A DNA stretch of 64,000 bases from Marinobacter maroccanus. Its GTDB lineage: Bacteria; Pseudomonadota; Gammaproteobacteria; Pseudomonadales; Oleiphilaceae. The stretch spans positions 62,001 to 126,000 of the forward strand of contig NZ_PSSX01000010.1 in the NCBI RefSeq assembly GCF_002933275.1. The letters are read 5' to 3'. The notes under the pieces are model-generated. The model had not been told where the DNA came from and searched no databases. It saw only the letters and a program-made list of their open reading frames with translations. Positions 53,506-61,575 of this stretch are shown here, piece after piece (position 1 is the first letter of the stretch; every line of letters starts with the position of its first letter). The translations under genes and the position numbers were made by a program.

Positions 53506-55881
53506 ATGACTCGGCATGATCGTCAGTACTGGATGGGTGGCAACAGGTCCTACGAGCAGGATCGCTTCTTCGAGGAGTCCCTCGATAAATCCCTGTGGCA
53601 AAAGGCTGAAGGCCCTGAAAACTGGGATGCCTGCTGGTACACCGGGATGCCGGACCCGGAATTCTTCAGCCAGGTGGGGCCGGAGCGGAAAATTAACCAC
53701 ATTCCCGGCAACAATGCCCTCACGGTGAAAAGCCGCCTTTACCGCAGCCTGATGGACTTGCGGGATCGCGTTGAGCGGCAGGAAAAGGGCGGCAAACATC
53801 TGACCGACCGCCTCGCTTTCGTGCCCAAGGTGTTCTCGATGCCTGAGGACTACCATGCGTTCCAGCAGGCAGCGCTGGATAATCCGGACAAGCGCTGGTT
53901 GCTCAAGCCGAAGAATGCAGCACGCGGCAAGGGGATTCAGCTGGTGGGTGATCCGGCCGACGTGCCGATGGAATCCTCCTGGATGGTTCAGGAGTATCTG
54001 GAAAATCCCCACACCATGCACGGCCGGAAATACGTTTTGCGGCTGTATGTGCTTGTCTCTTCCGTCTCGCCGTTTCGTGTTTACCTGTATCACCAGGGCT
54101 TCGCCAAGCTGGCCTCCATGCCTTATGACGAGGAAAACGCGAATAATCCCTACAGCTATCTCACCAACCCGGATGTGAATGCACTGAATCTGGATGCCGA
54201 CGTGCCCGTGGAATTCGTGGATTTCGAACGTTACCGGGCCTGGCTCCGTGAACAGGGCCATGACGATGAAGCCTTGTTTGCCAAGATTGAGGACATGGTC
54301 GCCCTGACCTGCCTGGCGGCCCTGGAGCCCATGCGAGAACGTTCCCGGGTGATCGGCGCCGATACCCGTGGCTGTTATGAGCTGATGGGCATTGACTGTC
54401 TGATTGATGCGGACATCAAGCCCTGGATTCTCGAGTGCAACCTCAGTCCATCCCTCGAAGTCTGTGCCGGCCCGGAGAGTGGCGGTGACATCGAGGAACG
54501 CATCAAGGGCTCCATTGTGGCTGACATGGTTGAAATGCTCGGTCTGAATCGCCCTGCGCACAAGGAATCCAGCGGTTCGATGGTGGAGCAACTGGTCCGT
54601 GAAACTCAGGCCGAAATGGCCAGCAGCGGCGGTTTCAGGAACCTGATACCGGGGTCGGACCCTTCGGCGTACCTGCCTTTCATGACCTTGCCGAGGTTGT
54701 CCGATTGGGTGGTCGCCCAGGCCCTTTCTGACCGGCCCCTGAAGCCACCCCGCCTTGAACGCTGGGTGGCAGAGGAAACCTTCAGCGAAGACCAGGTTTA
54801 CCTCTACGACACCCGCCTGGGCCACCTGAGCAGCCTGAACGAGACCGCGTCCCTGATCTGGTTGATGGCCACTGAGGGTGCCGGGCCCGATGACATTGCC
54901 TCGGCGCTGGTGGAATCCGCCCTGAAAAGCATGCCTACTGCCCCGGATGCCTGGGCAATAAGGAACGATGTCTGGAATACCCTGGCGGACTGGGTCAATA
55001 ACCGTTTCCTGGTCCAGTCCGAGGGGCCGTCTGCCAATGGGGATGCTCTTGAGTCTGGCCAGCCTCCGTTCCCGGAAACCTCCACCATGATGTCGATGGC
55101 CCTGTCCTGCGGGCGTTTCCAGGCACGTTTCTTTACCGACAGCGCGCCGCTGGTCAACCGGATTGAAAGCCTGCTTGAGCCAATGGCGATTTCCGATGAG
55201 GCAGGTAAGGACTCATTGCCAAGACTTGAAATTGTTCGCGACACGCCGGGCTTTACCTTGATTCTGGACGGCCAGGTGATCCGTTCTCGCCTGTCTCTGG
55301 CGGCGGTCGTTCCGGCGCTTGCCAGCTGTCTGGCCACCCATTCAGCCAGACACGATGACATCGCCATAGACGCCGGTCTTGTTGCTGGCTCCGATGGTGA
55401 AATGTTCCTGGTCAGCCATTCTGAGCCGTCAATGCGCGACGCGCTGACGTTGGCACTGTCCACGCAATGGCGTATGGATTGTGGCCGCGGCGCATTGCTC
55501 AAAAGCACCGATGGCTCATGCGTTACGGGGCTGGGTCTGCCCCTGCACAACTCCGACGGTGATGATGTGTTCACGCCATCGAAAGCAGGCATTGCAGGCT
55601 TTGCCGGCCGCGTAAACGCCGTGCTCGTGCCGAGTGACGAGTCACTGGGAGATGGCGGTTTACAGCCCCTGCCCGTGAACGAAAGCCTCAGACATCTCAT
55701 TTCCAGCTGCTGCGGTGAAGACGGGCGACCGCTGGACACCGATGGCTTCGCCAGGCTGGCGGATTGGCTGGAAGGTCGTGAGCGCTATCTGGTGGATATG
55801 AACAATCTGGAGGCCGCTGCGGCGGCACTGTCCGGGCGGTGTTTCGAGAAGGCACCGCAAAAGGCATCCGGGGGCCGTTGA
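53506..55881 (+). CDS. TTL-type ATP-grasp ligase fused to PqqD/RRE-like and HprK-like domains
   Basis: 791 residues from ATG 53506 (CGGAGAGCGCGGCAAG upstream); a longer frame to 53338 covers the promoter. Residues about 70-350 are a tubulin-tyrosine-ligase-like ATP-grasp domain: LLKPKNAARGKGIQLV (131-147), VQEYLENPHTMHGRKYVLRL (161-180), YLYHQGFAKLAS, and GIDCLIDADIKPWILECNLS (295-314) with Asp, Glu and Asn for Mg-ATP. Residues about 430-505 (LYDTRLGHLSSLNETASLIW) resemble PqqD-type peptide-binding domains. Residues about 580-780 resemble HprK-related kinases, but the P-loop position reads LVSHSEPSMRDALTLAL, lacking Gly-Lys-Ser. TTL enzymes join amino acids to acidic protein tails; the Glu-rich repeat genes downstream are plausible substrates. 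Target and activity are inferred. Confidence 0.85.
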   Translation: MTRHDRQYWMGGNRSYEQDRFFEESLDKSLWQKAEGPENWDACWYTGMPDPEFFSQVGPERKINHIPGNNALTVKSRLYRSLMDLRDRVERQEKGGKHLTDRLAFVPKVFSMPEDYHAFQQAALDNPDKRWLLKPKNAARGKGIQLVGDPADVPMESSWMVQEYLENPHTMHGRKYVLRLYVLVSSVSPFRVYLYHQGFAKLASMPYDEENANNPYSYLTNPDVNALNLDADVPVEFVDFERYRAWLREQGHDDEALFAKIEDMVALTCLAALEPMRERSRVIGADTRGCYELMGIDCLIDADIKPWILECNLSPSLEVCAGPESGGDIEERIKGSIVADMVEMLGLNRPAHKESSGSMVEQLVRETQAEMASSGGFRNLIPGSDPSAYLPFMTLPRLSDWVVAQALSDRPLKPPRLERWVAEETFSEDQVYLYDTRLGHLSSLNETASLIWLMATEGAGPDDIASALVESALKSMPTAPDAWAIRNDVWNTLADWVNNRFLVQSEGPSANGDALESGQPPFPETSTMMSMALSCGRFQARFFTDSAPLVNRIESLLEPMAISDEAGKDSLPRLEIVRDTPGFTLILDGQVIRSRLSLAAVVPALASCLATHSARHDDIAIDAGLVAGSDGEMFLVSHSEPSMRDALTLALSTQWRMDCGRGALLKSTDGSCVTGLGLPLHNSDGDDVFTPSKAGIAGFAGRVNAVLVPSDESLGDGGLQPLPVNESLRHLISSCCGEDGRPLDTDGFARLADWLEGRERYLVDMNNLEAAAAALSGRCFEKAPQKASGGR

Positions 55882-55962
55882 GCGCAAAGCGCTTCGGCTC
55901 CGGGTATGGAGAGGCCGGGTGTAAGCCTGGCAGTTGTTACGTTAAATCAAGGGGGACACATC

Positions 55963-56232
55963 ATGTCCAGAGAAACACAGAAACAGAGATTGCTAGGCAA
56001 GCTTGCCCGGGGCATGGCCTATACCGGCCCCGTGTTTGCGGTTGTTATGGGTGCCTCGGCGTTCAACGTATCGGCCGCTGATGCCACAGCAGAACCGAGC
56101 TACCTGATGCTGGCCACCGGAGAGGCGGAAGCCGAAGGCGAAGCGAAAGGCAAGGCTGAAGGTGAAGCCGAGGGAGAAGGCGAAGCAGAAGGTGAAGCCG
56201 AGGGAAAAGCCGAGGGAAAAGCCGAGGGCTAA
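55963..56232 (+). CDS. Leader plus Gly-Glu-Ala-Glu repeat protein A
   Basis: 89 residues from ATG 55963 (AAGGGGGACACATC upstream), 81 nt after the ligase fusion. Residues 1-40 (RLLGKLARGMAYTGPVFAVV, then MGASAFNVSA) are a charged helix and hydrophobic stretch that could be a signal peptide and resemble the leader of the protein at 57691. After a short linker (ADATAEPSYLMLAT), residues 53-89 contain only Gly, Glu, Ala and Lys in units such as GEAEGEAEGKAEG, with 14 Glu and 4 Lys. It resembles acidic tails that TTL enzymes modify, and is a candidate substrate of the adjacent ligase. No known family. Confidence 0.8.
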   Translation: MSRETQKQRLLGKLARGMAYTGPVFAVVMGASAFNVSAADATAEPSYLMLATGEAEAEGEAKGKAEGEAEGEGEAEGEAEGKAEGKAEG

Positions 56233-56340
56233 GCCGTTGATCGGGTGGGCACGAGTAACCCTTGTGTCCACGCGGTTGCTTTCATTGCCTCAGTTTCAAA
56301 GGTAATAGAACCCGGGACCAACAAGAAGCGGACGAATACC

Positions 56341-56904
56341 ATGACTCAATCAGGCTCTGAGCGAGACGAAACCGTTAATGACATTGTTGAAGAGAACGCC
56401 CACGCAATCGGGCAACTCATAGATCTGTTGGAAAACTTACCCGGCAATCTGTACCGGCAAAGTTTCGGCCAGCGCAAGCAGCATGTGATTGGCAAGCATG
56501 TTCGGCACATTATTGACCATTACAGTGCCCTGCTGTCGGCAACGGCATCACCCGGAGCACTGCTCGACTATGAAAACCGTGACCGTGAGCTGTCACTGGA
56601 AACCGATCGGCGGGCCGGGGCCAACCGATTGTCAGAGATTCTGCAGACGTTGCGCAGCCGATTCAGCGGGAATCACGCCAACGAACTTACCATGTTGCAT
56701 ACCAGCGACGAACAGGGGCAGGTAGTCACAACCAGCGTGGATCGCGAACTGGTTTTCCTGGCCAGCCATACCATCCATCACATGGCGATTATCGGCATGC
56801 TGGCCGAGCAGGCGGGCGTGGAAGTCGGCGCCGAGTTCGGGGTTCACCCCTCGACCTTGCGGTACCTGCAAAGGCAGGCCCAGGGTATGGCCGAAAGCGC
56901 CTGA
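56341..56904 (+). CDS. DinB-like four-helix protein
   Basis: 187 residues from ATG 56341; a longer frame to 56245 has no ribosome site. The His residues in HVIGKHVRHIIDHYSALLSA and in ASHTIHHMAIIGMLAEQAGV are placed as the metal ligands of the DinB/YfiT fold. Such proteins include thiol-dependent transferases and hydrolases of unknown substrate. It is sandwiched between the two repeat-protein genes and is 4 nt from the next gene, so it may belong to the same pathway. Confidence 0.82.
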   Translation: MTQSGSERDETVNDIVEENAHAIGQLIDLLENLPGNLYRQSFGQRKQHVIGKHVRHIIDHYSALLSATASPGALLDYENRDRELSLETDRRAGANRLSEILQTLRSRFSGNHANELTMLHTSDEQGQVVTTSVDRELVFLASHTIHHMAIIGMLAEQAGVEVGAEFGVHPSTLRYLQRQAQGMAESA

Positions 56905-56908
56905 TCTT

Positions 56909-57643
56909 ATGTGTACCCTGAGCTGGCAGTACTCACCGGCAGGGCTTGACCTGTTTTTTAACAGGGACGAGTCGCTGCAGCGTCCTGAAGCGGAGCCACC
57001 GGTTGTTGAGTTGCGCGATGGGGTCAGCACGGTGATGCCCAAAGATCCGTTGGGTGGTGGGACCTGGATTGCCGGTAACAGCCACGGCATTATTCTCGCC
57101 CTTTTGAATAACTATCGTTACCCATCACTTGTACCCGCTGGCCAGTCTACGAGTCGTGGGTTACTGGTCAGGCGCCTCAGCTCGGCGCGCACCGTTGCTG
57201 AAGTCCGGGCATTCCTGTGCGGCGAGACCCTTTCCCGGTATTCGCCGTTTATTCTGCTGGCATTCAACAGCCAGCCCTGTGGTCCATTCAAGTGGGAGTG
57301 GACCGGCGAGACTCTGAAAGAAACCCGTGATCTGGCGGAGATGACCATCAGTTCTTCGTCTCTCATGCCGCGTTTTGTTCCCGCTCTTCGCCGATATCTG
57401 GTTCGCCAGGCACTGAAGCGCTGTGAGCCAGGCCAGGCCGTTGGGCGTCTCCTGGACCTGCATCGGAACAAGCATGGCTGGCCTGAGAGCGTGGCCATAG
57501 CCATGAAGCGAAAAGGTCCCGCCACGGTAAGCATGAGTCATATCCGGGTAACAGAGACCGATGTCACTTTCAGATACTGGCCCGGTTTCCCGGGCAGTAA
57601 CAATTGCGCGGCCGGGGTGTCCGTGCTTCAAGGGCCTGGATAA
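56909..57643 (+). CDS. NRDE/TANGO2-family protein
   Basis: 244 residues, start 4 nt after the DinB-like gene. It begins MCTLSWQYSPAGLDLFFNRD, with Cys2 and the NRDE motif near residues 18-21 (here FFNRDESL), as in the NRDE/TANGO2 family whose Cys2 is a candidate N-terminal nucleophile. Other family features: DPLGGGTWIAGNSHGIILAL and LLNNYRYPS. Animal TANGO2 relatives have been linked to heme handling, which is of interest because a c-type cytochrome repeat protein follows; that link is speculative. Confidence 0.85.
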   Translation: MCTLSWQYSPAGLDLFFNRDESLQRPEAEPPVVELRDGVSTVMPKDPLGGGTWIAGNSHGIILALLNNYRYPSLVPAGQSTSRGLLVRRLSSARTVAEVRAFLCGETLSRYSPFILLAFNSQPCGPFKWEWTGETLKETRDLAEMTISSSSLMPRFVPALRRYLVRQALKRCEPGQAVGRLLDLHRNKHGWPESVAIAMKRKGPATVSMSHIRVTETDVTFRYWPGFPGSNNCAAGVSVLQGPG

Positions 57644-57690
57644 AAGGCCCGCACCCTGAACAAGGAAAAATACGACCGGAGGTTGCAGAT

Positions 57691-58368
57691 ATGTCCACAG
57701 ACAAAAACCGAAAGGAACTACTAAAAAAACTGTCCCGAAATCTCATGGTATCGGTTCCCATGATGACCGTGGTAGCCGTCGCCGGCTTCAATGCGAGCAG
57801 CGGGCCCGGGCTTGGGTTGATCCCCTCGGCTGAAGCTGCCCAGGGGGAGGCTGAAGGGGAGGCCCGCGGCGAAGCAGAAGGCGAGGCCAGGGGCGAGGCG
57901 GAAGGTTCCGCCAAGGGTGAGGGTGAAGCAGAAGCCCGCGCCGAGGGTGAAGGCGAGGCTGAAGGGGAAGCAGAGGGTGAGGCGGAAGGCGAAGGCGAGT
58001 CTGCCAAGCTGAAAAAGGCGGTTCGTCGTCCGGAAGGCTATACGCCCTATCAGGGCAATGTCGCCGATCTTCGCGCCCAGGGCGAAAAGCTTTTCAATGA
58101 CACCAGCCTTTCTTCCAACGGCCTTTCCTGCGCCACCTGTCATGCCAATGGCGCTGGCTACAACGCCTCATTCAAGAATGAATACCCCCATGTCGTGGCC
58201 ATGGGGCAGCGTGACTTTGGCATGGATATGGTGCACCTGGATGAAATGGTTCAGATCTGCATGGTGGCACCGATGGCTGCAGAACCGCTTGAGTGGGGCT
58301 CCGAGGAACTGGCGGCACTGACCGAGTATTCCCGCGTGGAACAGAAAAAGTTTATCGACAAGCAATAG
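57691..58368 (+). CDS. Leader plus Gly-Glu-Ala-Glu repeat protein B with cytochrome c domain
   Basis: 225 residues from ATG 57691 (CCGGAGGTTGCAGAT upstream). The leader ELLKKLSRNLMVSVPMMTVV then AVAGFNASS parallels that of repeat protein A; likely cleavage after SAEAA at about residue 50. Residues 52-103 are GEAEGEARGEAEGE-type repeats, mostly Gly, Glu and Ala with a few Arg, Ser and Lys. Residues about 105-225 form a c-type cytochrome-like domain with one heme site CATCH (147-151) in SSNGLSCATCHANGAG. The heme site requires export to the periplasm, so any ATP-dependent modification of the repeats must come earlier. Last gene before a terminator. Confidence 0.85.
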   Translation: MSTDKNRKELLKKLSRNLMVSVPMMTVVAVAGFNASSGPGLGLIPSAEAAQGEAEGEARGEAEGEARGEAEGSAKGEGEAEARAEGEGEAEGEAEGEAEGEGESAKLKKAVRRPEGYTPYQGNVADLRAQGEKLFNDTSLSSNGLSCATCHANGAGYNASFKNEYPHVVAMGQRDFGMDMVHLDEMVQICMVAPMAAEPLEWGSEELAALTEYSRVEQKKFIDKQ

Positions 58369-58403
58369 CATCGCTTTGCATCAATGAGTCTGCTGTCGGA
58401 CTT

Positions 58404-58431
58404 GGGTGGGGGTAAAACCCCACCCTTTTTT
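58404..58431 (+). terminator. Rho-independent terminator after repeat protein B
   Basis: GGGTGGGG and CCCCACCC form an 8-bp stem with a GTAAAA loop, followed by six T. It ends the transcription unit that begins with the ligase fusion. Confidence 0.9.
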
Positions 58432-58456
58432 GTAATTTACCTTTGCCTGGCGTGTC
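58431..58456 (+). promoter_or_regulatory. Putative ECF promoter of the GGDEF-EAL gene
   Basis: TGTAATT, 15 bases, TGTCTCTC; two mismatches in the -35 but exact spacing and -10. It starts at the last T of the preceding terminator and is 34 bp before the ATG at 58490. Confidence 0.5.
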
Positions 58457-58489
58457 TCTCTATAAGGCTCATACAAAAGGCGAGGTAGT

Positions 58490-60637
58490 ATGAAATCGGT
58501 GGCGGAACCAGAGTTGGAGATGGTCAATGGAGAGCTTGGCAGCGAGGAACAATCCCTTGCCAGGCGTTCTTTCAGGGAGTGGGCCAGACAACTCATGGAT
58601 TGCCGGTTGTGCCGCAACCTCACCCTGGCGGCCTTTACTGCCATTCTTGCCATTGAGGTTGCCATCCTCATTCCGTCGTACCGCAATTATGAGGAAGACC
58701 TCCTGAACGACCGGGTTGATATAGCCAGCCAGGCGATCATCACTTTCATCAATCACTCCCGGGGACGGGATATAACCGGGGCTGCGCTGGAGGCGTTGAT
58801 CACCAGCAGTCCGTTGGTTGGTGTCTCCCTGAGCAGAGCCGGAACCGAGTATCGGGCGGGTGAAACTATCACAACGCCACACCCCGCCAATGGCTTGCTT
58901 CGTTCCGCGCCCAGGACACCGCAGGAAATGATCGATCTCTCCTGGGCTGCTGAACCGGTTCTCTCGGATTACGAGGTCCTGGCCCGGGTGGATGTCAGTG
59001 ACGTGCCATCGGAGCTGGTTGCCTTTGTGTTCCGGATACTGGGCCTGTCGCTGCTGATCGCCGTTTTTGTCACCGCCGTGACGATGTTCGTGGTAGACCG
59101 GATGATGCTGTCACCGTTGCTTAGACTGCGGGATCGCATTTCCCGCGCTGGTGAGGACGCGGAACATCCCCTGAAATACCTGACGCCCGCCGGCCGCTGC
59201 GATGAGTTCGGTGACGTGGAGGGGGTATTCAACAGCATGCTGAAACAGAATGCGGCTTACCTTTCACGCCTGAAACTGCTGAATCGGGAACTCGACCAAT
59301 TGCTTGCGGAACGAACCCGCACCCTGCGCAGAACCGAGCAGGAACTGGAGATCCGCACCCTCTATGATCAACTTACCGGCCTTGCCAATCGGAGCCTGTT
59401 CGAAGAGCAGTTGGACCGCCATTTCAGCGATCCAGACCATGGCGGAGGGGAAGAGGCCGTTCTGGTTCTCGGTCTGAACGATTTCCAGGCGCTCAATGGC
59501 CTGGCAGGCCACGAGATTGGCGACAGGGTGTTGCAGGAAATTGCCCGTCGTATCGCCGGCTTCAGTGCCAATCATGGCCGGGTTGCCCGTCTTGGAGGCG
59601 ACGTGTTCGGGCTGCTGGTTGGTGAGCGGGCACGGACATCGGTGGATATTGAAGTCCGGATTTCAGCGGTTATCGAAGCCTGTCAAAGGCCAGTCCAGGT
59701 TGACCGGAAAACCTTTGAGTGTGAAGTCAGTGCCGGCGTAGCAGTTTCTGGCCTGGACGGACAGGATGCCAGGACTCTGCTCAGTCATGCTGAAATTGCC
59801 ATGCATCGGGCGAAGAAGTCCCCGAGCCAGAGGGTGCAGTTCTTTGCCTCGGAACTCGGGGATCAGGTCCTTCACAGGCAGGAATTGATCCACAGTCTCA
59901 AGGCGGCCATCGAGAACCGGCAGTTGCAGCTGTATTTCCAGCCGCAGTGTGATCGTCTCAGGCGGAACACCGGTTATGAAGCGCTTCTTCGCTGGCATCA
60001 TCCCACCCTCGGCCCGGTTTCGCCTGCCGAGTTCATTCCGTTGGCGGAGGAAACAGGGTTGATCGTGAAAATCGGTGACTGGGTTCTGGAGCAGGCAGTT
60101 GCTACGTTAAAGGGATGGTCGGAAAAGGGGTTTACAGGACGCATGGCGGTGAATGTCTCTGCCCTGCAACTTCACGATCCGGGTTTTGCCGACCGCATTG
60201 CGGTTTCACTTCGGGATAAAGGCGTTTCGGCCCGTCAGTTGGAACTGGAAATTACCGAAACCGCCTTGATGCAGGACATCGAACTGGCAATGGCAACCCT
60301 CAATCGCTTTCGGGAACTGGACCTGACCCTTGCTGTGGACGATTTTGGGACTGGCTATTCGTCATTGGCGTATCTCAAGGCACTGCCGGTCTCCCGTATC
60401 AAGATTGACCGGACCTTCGTGACAGGGCTTCCCGATAACGAGCAGGACGAGGCCCTGTGCAGAACCATCATCAACATGGCCCACACCATGGGCTGCGAGG
60501 TTATTGCCGAAGGTGTTGAAACCGAAGCCCAGGCAAGTTGGCTGGCGTTGGCGGGTTGCGATGAGCTGCAGGGGTATCTGCTGGGTAAGCCCGGGCTGCA
60601 GGGATTCCAAGGCACGGCGGATGCGGATGATAGCTGA
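58490..60637 (+). CDS. Membrane GGDEF-EAL protein with degenerate GGDEF
   Basis: 715 residues. Two membrane helices (near 41-60 and 175-198) bound a short periplasmic domain; a HAMP-like segment and coiled coil follow. The cyclase motif reads RLGGDVFGLLVG, with Val for the essential Glu, so it is unlikely to make c-di-GMP. The EAL domain is intact (GYEALLRWHHP; VDDFGTGYSSLAYLKALPVS; EGVETEAQASWL), so a phosphodiesterase with a GTP-sensing or structural GGDEF is expected. GGCGAGGTAGT precedes the ATG. Confidence 0.92.
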   Translation: MKSVAEPELEMVNGELGSEEQSLARRSFREWARQLMDCRLCRNLTLAAFTAILAIEVAILIPSYRNYEEDLLNDRVDIASQAIITFINHSRGRDITGAALEALITSSPLVGVSLSRAGTEYRAGETITTPHPANGLLRSAPRTPQEMIDLSWAAEPVLSDYEVLARVDVSDVPSELVAFVFRILGLSLLIAVFVTAVTMFVVDRMMLSPLLRLRDRISRAGEDAEHPLKYLTPAGRCDEFGDVEGVFNSMLKQNAAYLSRLKLLNRELDQLLAERTRTLRRTEQELEIRTLYDQLTGLANRSLFEEQLDRHFSDPDHGGGEEAVLVLGLNDFQALNGLAGHEIGDRVLQEIARRIAGFSANHGRVARLGGDVFGLLVGERARTSVDIEVRISAVIEACQRPVQVDRKTFECEVSAGVAVSGLDGQDARTLLSHAEIAMHRAKKSPSQRVQFFASELGDQVLHRQELIHSLKAAIENRQLQLYFQPQCDRLRRNTGYEALLRWHHPTLGPVSPAEFIPLAEETGLIVKIGDWVLEQAVATLKGWSEKGFTGRMAVNVSALQLHDPGFADRIAVSLRDKGVSARQLELEITETALMQDIELAMATLNRFRELDLTLAVDDFGTGYSSLAYLKALPVSRIKIDRTFVTGLPDNEQDEALCRTIINMAHTMGCEVIAEGVETEAQASWLALAGCDELQGYLLGKPGLQGFQGTADADDS

Positions 60638-60646
60638 GCTGCCGGA

Positions 60647-61399
60647 TCATTCCGCCCATTGGAATTGTCGGTAATCGAATCCCTGCTCCAGGGTGGGTTT
60701 GATCACGTCGAAATAGGGTGATGCATCAAAGTCCCGAGGGGCAAACAGGGAGTGATGCCGAATCCGGAAGTACTCCCGCCGTTGGGCATCCGAATCCGCG
60801 TCATCGTCAGAGTCAGCCAGGCGCTCCGGCAGTATCGGATACCGGATCGACTGGAAGCCCTGGGCAATAAATGTGGAACAGATGGCCCTGGTAGGGTCGC
60901 TGCTGCCCAGGGCCAGCATGGAACGACGGTAACGTGTGGGTCCCGGGGGTGTGGGGCAAAGATAGCGTGCCAGGTCCCAGACGTTTTTCAGGTCGTACTG
61001 GTGCCCGAGCCGGCTTTTTGAGTAGTTGATCAGCTTGCGAATATCCAGCTCATTGAGCCCGACGGGCCGGCAGATCCGGGTATGGAAGTTGCGGTAAAAA
61101 GACAGTGGCAGTGAACGAATACCTTCCTCAAGATCCGCCTCGACCAGAACATGTTCTTCGCCGTCTTCAGCAACACCCAGACTCGCTTCCGGTCCCAGAT
61201 ACAGGGCCGCATGGGACCAGGTGGACTGGGTCAGATACTTGATGGCGGTACTTACTCTCGTATTTCCCTCCACCAGAAGCACGTCCCCGGGTTTGATCGA
61301 CGCCTGTATAGCTGCCCAGGTGGAGGTTCGGACTGAGTGGCATTTGATCTGTTTGGAAAGGTAGGCGGCCAGTCGCCTCGACAGCCAGTTCAGCAGCAT
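60647..61399 (-). CDS. YiiX-like permuted papain-fold hydrolase
   Basis: 250 residues, GGGGTAAACC before the ATG. The His motif in KPGDVLLVEGNTRVSTAIKY and STWSHAALYLG, with the Cys in AICSTFIAQGF coming after it, is the circularly permuted NlpC/P60 (YiiX/YebB) arrangement. Such proteins act on amides or lipids and many are envelope-associated. A short amphipathic N-terminus is present but no clear signal peptide. Its upstream region holds the TGTAACA-N15-TGTC motif, divergent from that of the next gene. Confidence 0.83.
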   Translation of the reverse strand: MLLNWLSRRLAAYLSKQIKCHSVRTSTWAAIQASIKPGDVLLVEGNTRVSTAIKYLTQSTWSHAALYLGPEASLGVAEDGEEHVLVEADLEEGIRSLPLSFYRNFHTRICRPVGLNELDIRKLINYSKSRLGHQYDLKNVWDLARYLCPTPPGPTRYRRSMLALGSSDPTRAICSTFIAQGFQSIRYPILPERLADSDDDADSDAQRREYFRIRHHSLFAPRDFDASPYFDVIKPTLEQGFDYRQFQWAE

Positions 61400-61439
61400 G
61401 GTTTACCCCAATTGCGCGTCTGTTGTTATTGATAGCAGA

Positions 61440-61465
61440 GACAGGTAACAACAAAGAATGTTACA
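61440..61465 (-). promoter_or_regulatory. Putative ECF promoter of the YiiX-like gene
   Basis: On the minus strand TGTAACA, 15 bases, TGTCTCTG, about 40 bp before the ATG at 61399. Confidence 0.68.
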
Positions 61466-61508
61466 GGTCGATTCGACCGTATGTTAAAACACTGATCCAA
61501 TTAAGGGG

Positions 61509-61534
61509 TGTAACAAATGAATCCAGGGGGTGTC
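61509..61534 (+). promoter_or_regulatory. Putative ECF promoter of the NrtS-like gene
   Basis: TGTAACA, 15 bases, TGTCATGA, about 42 bp before the likely ATG at 61576. Confidence 0.65.
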
Positions 61535-61575
61535 ATGATTCCACAGCTAACAGCATTCAGCGGACACAGATTCTG

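Noticed and set aside
55934..55950. Possible separate ECF promoter before repeat protein A (GTTGTTACGTTAA)
   Set aside because: Only a reverse-strand TAACA-like half is present and there is no TGTC at the right spacing; read-through from the ligase promoter is simpler.
56119..58000. GEAEGE coding repeats considered as a CRISPR or minisatellite
   Set aside because: Units are irregular 6-12 nt codon repeats without spacers, inside intact reading frames with leader and heme domain; protein-level repeats fit better.
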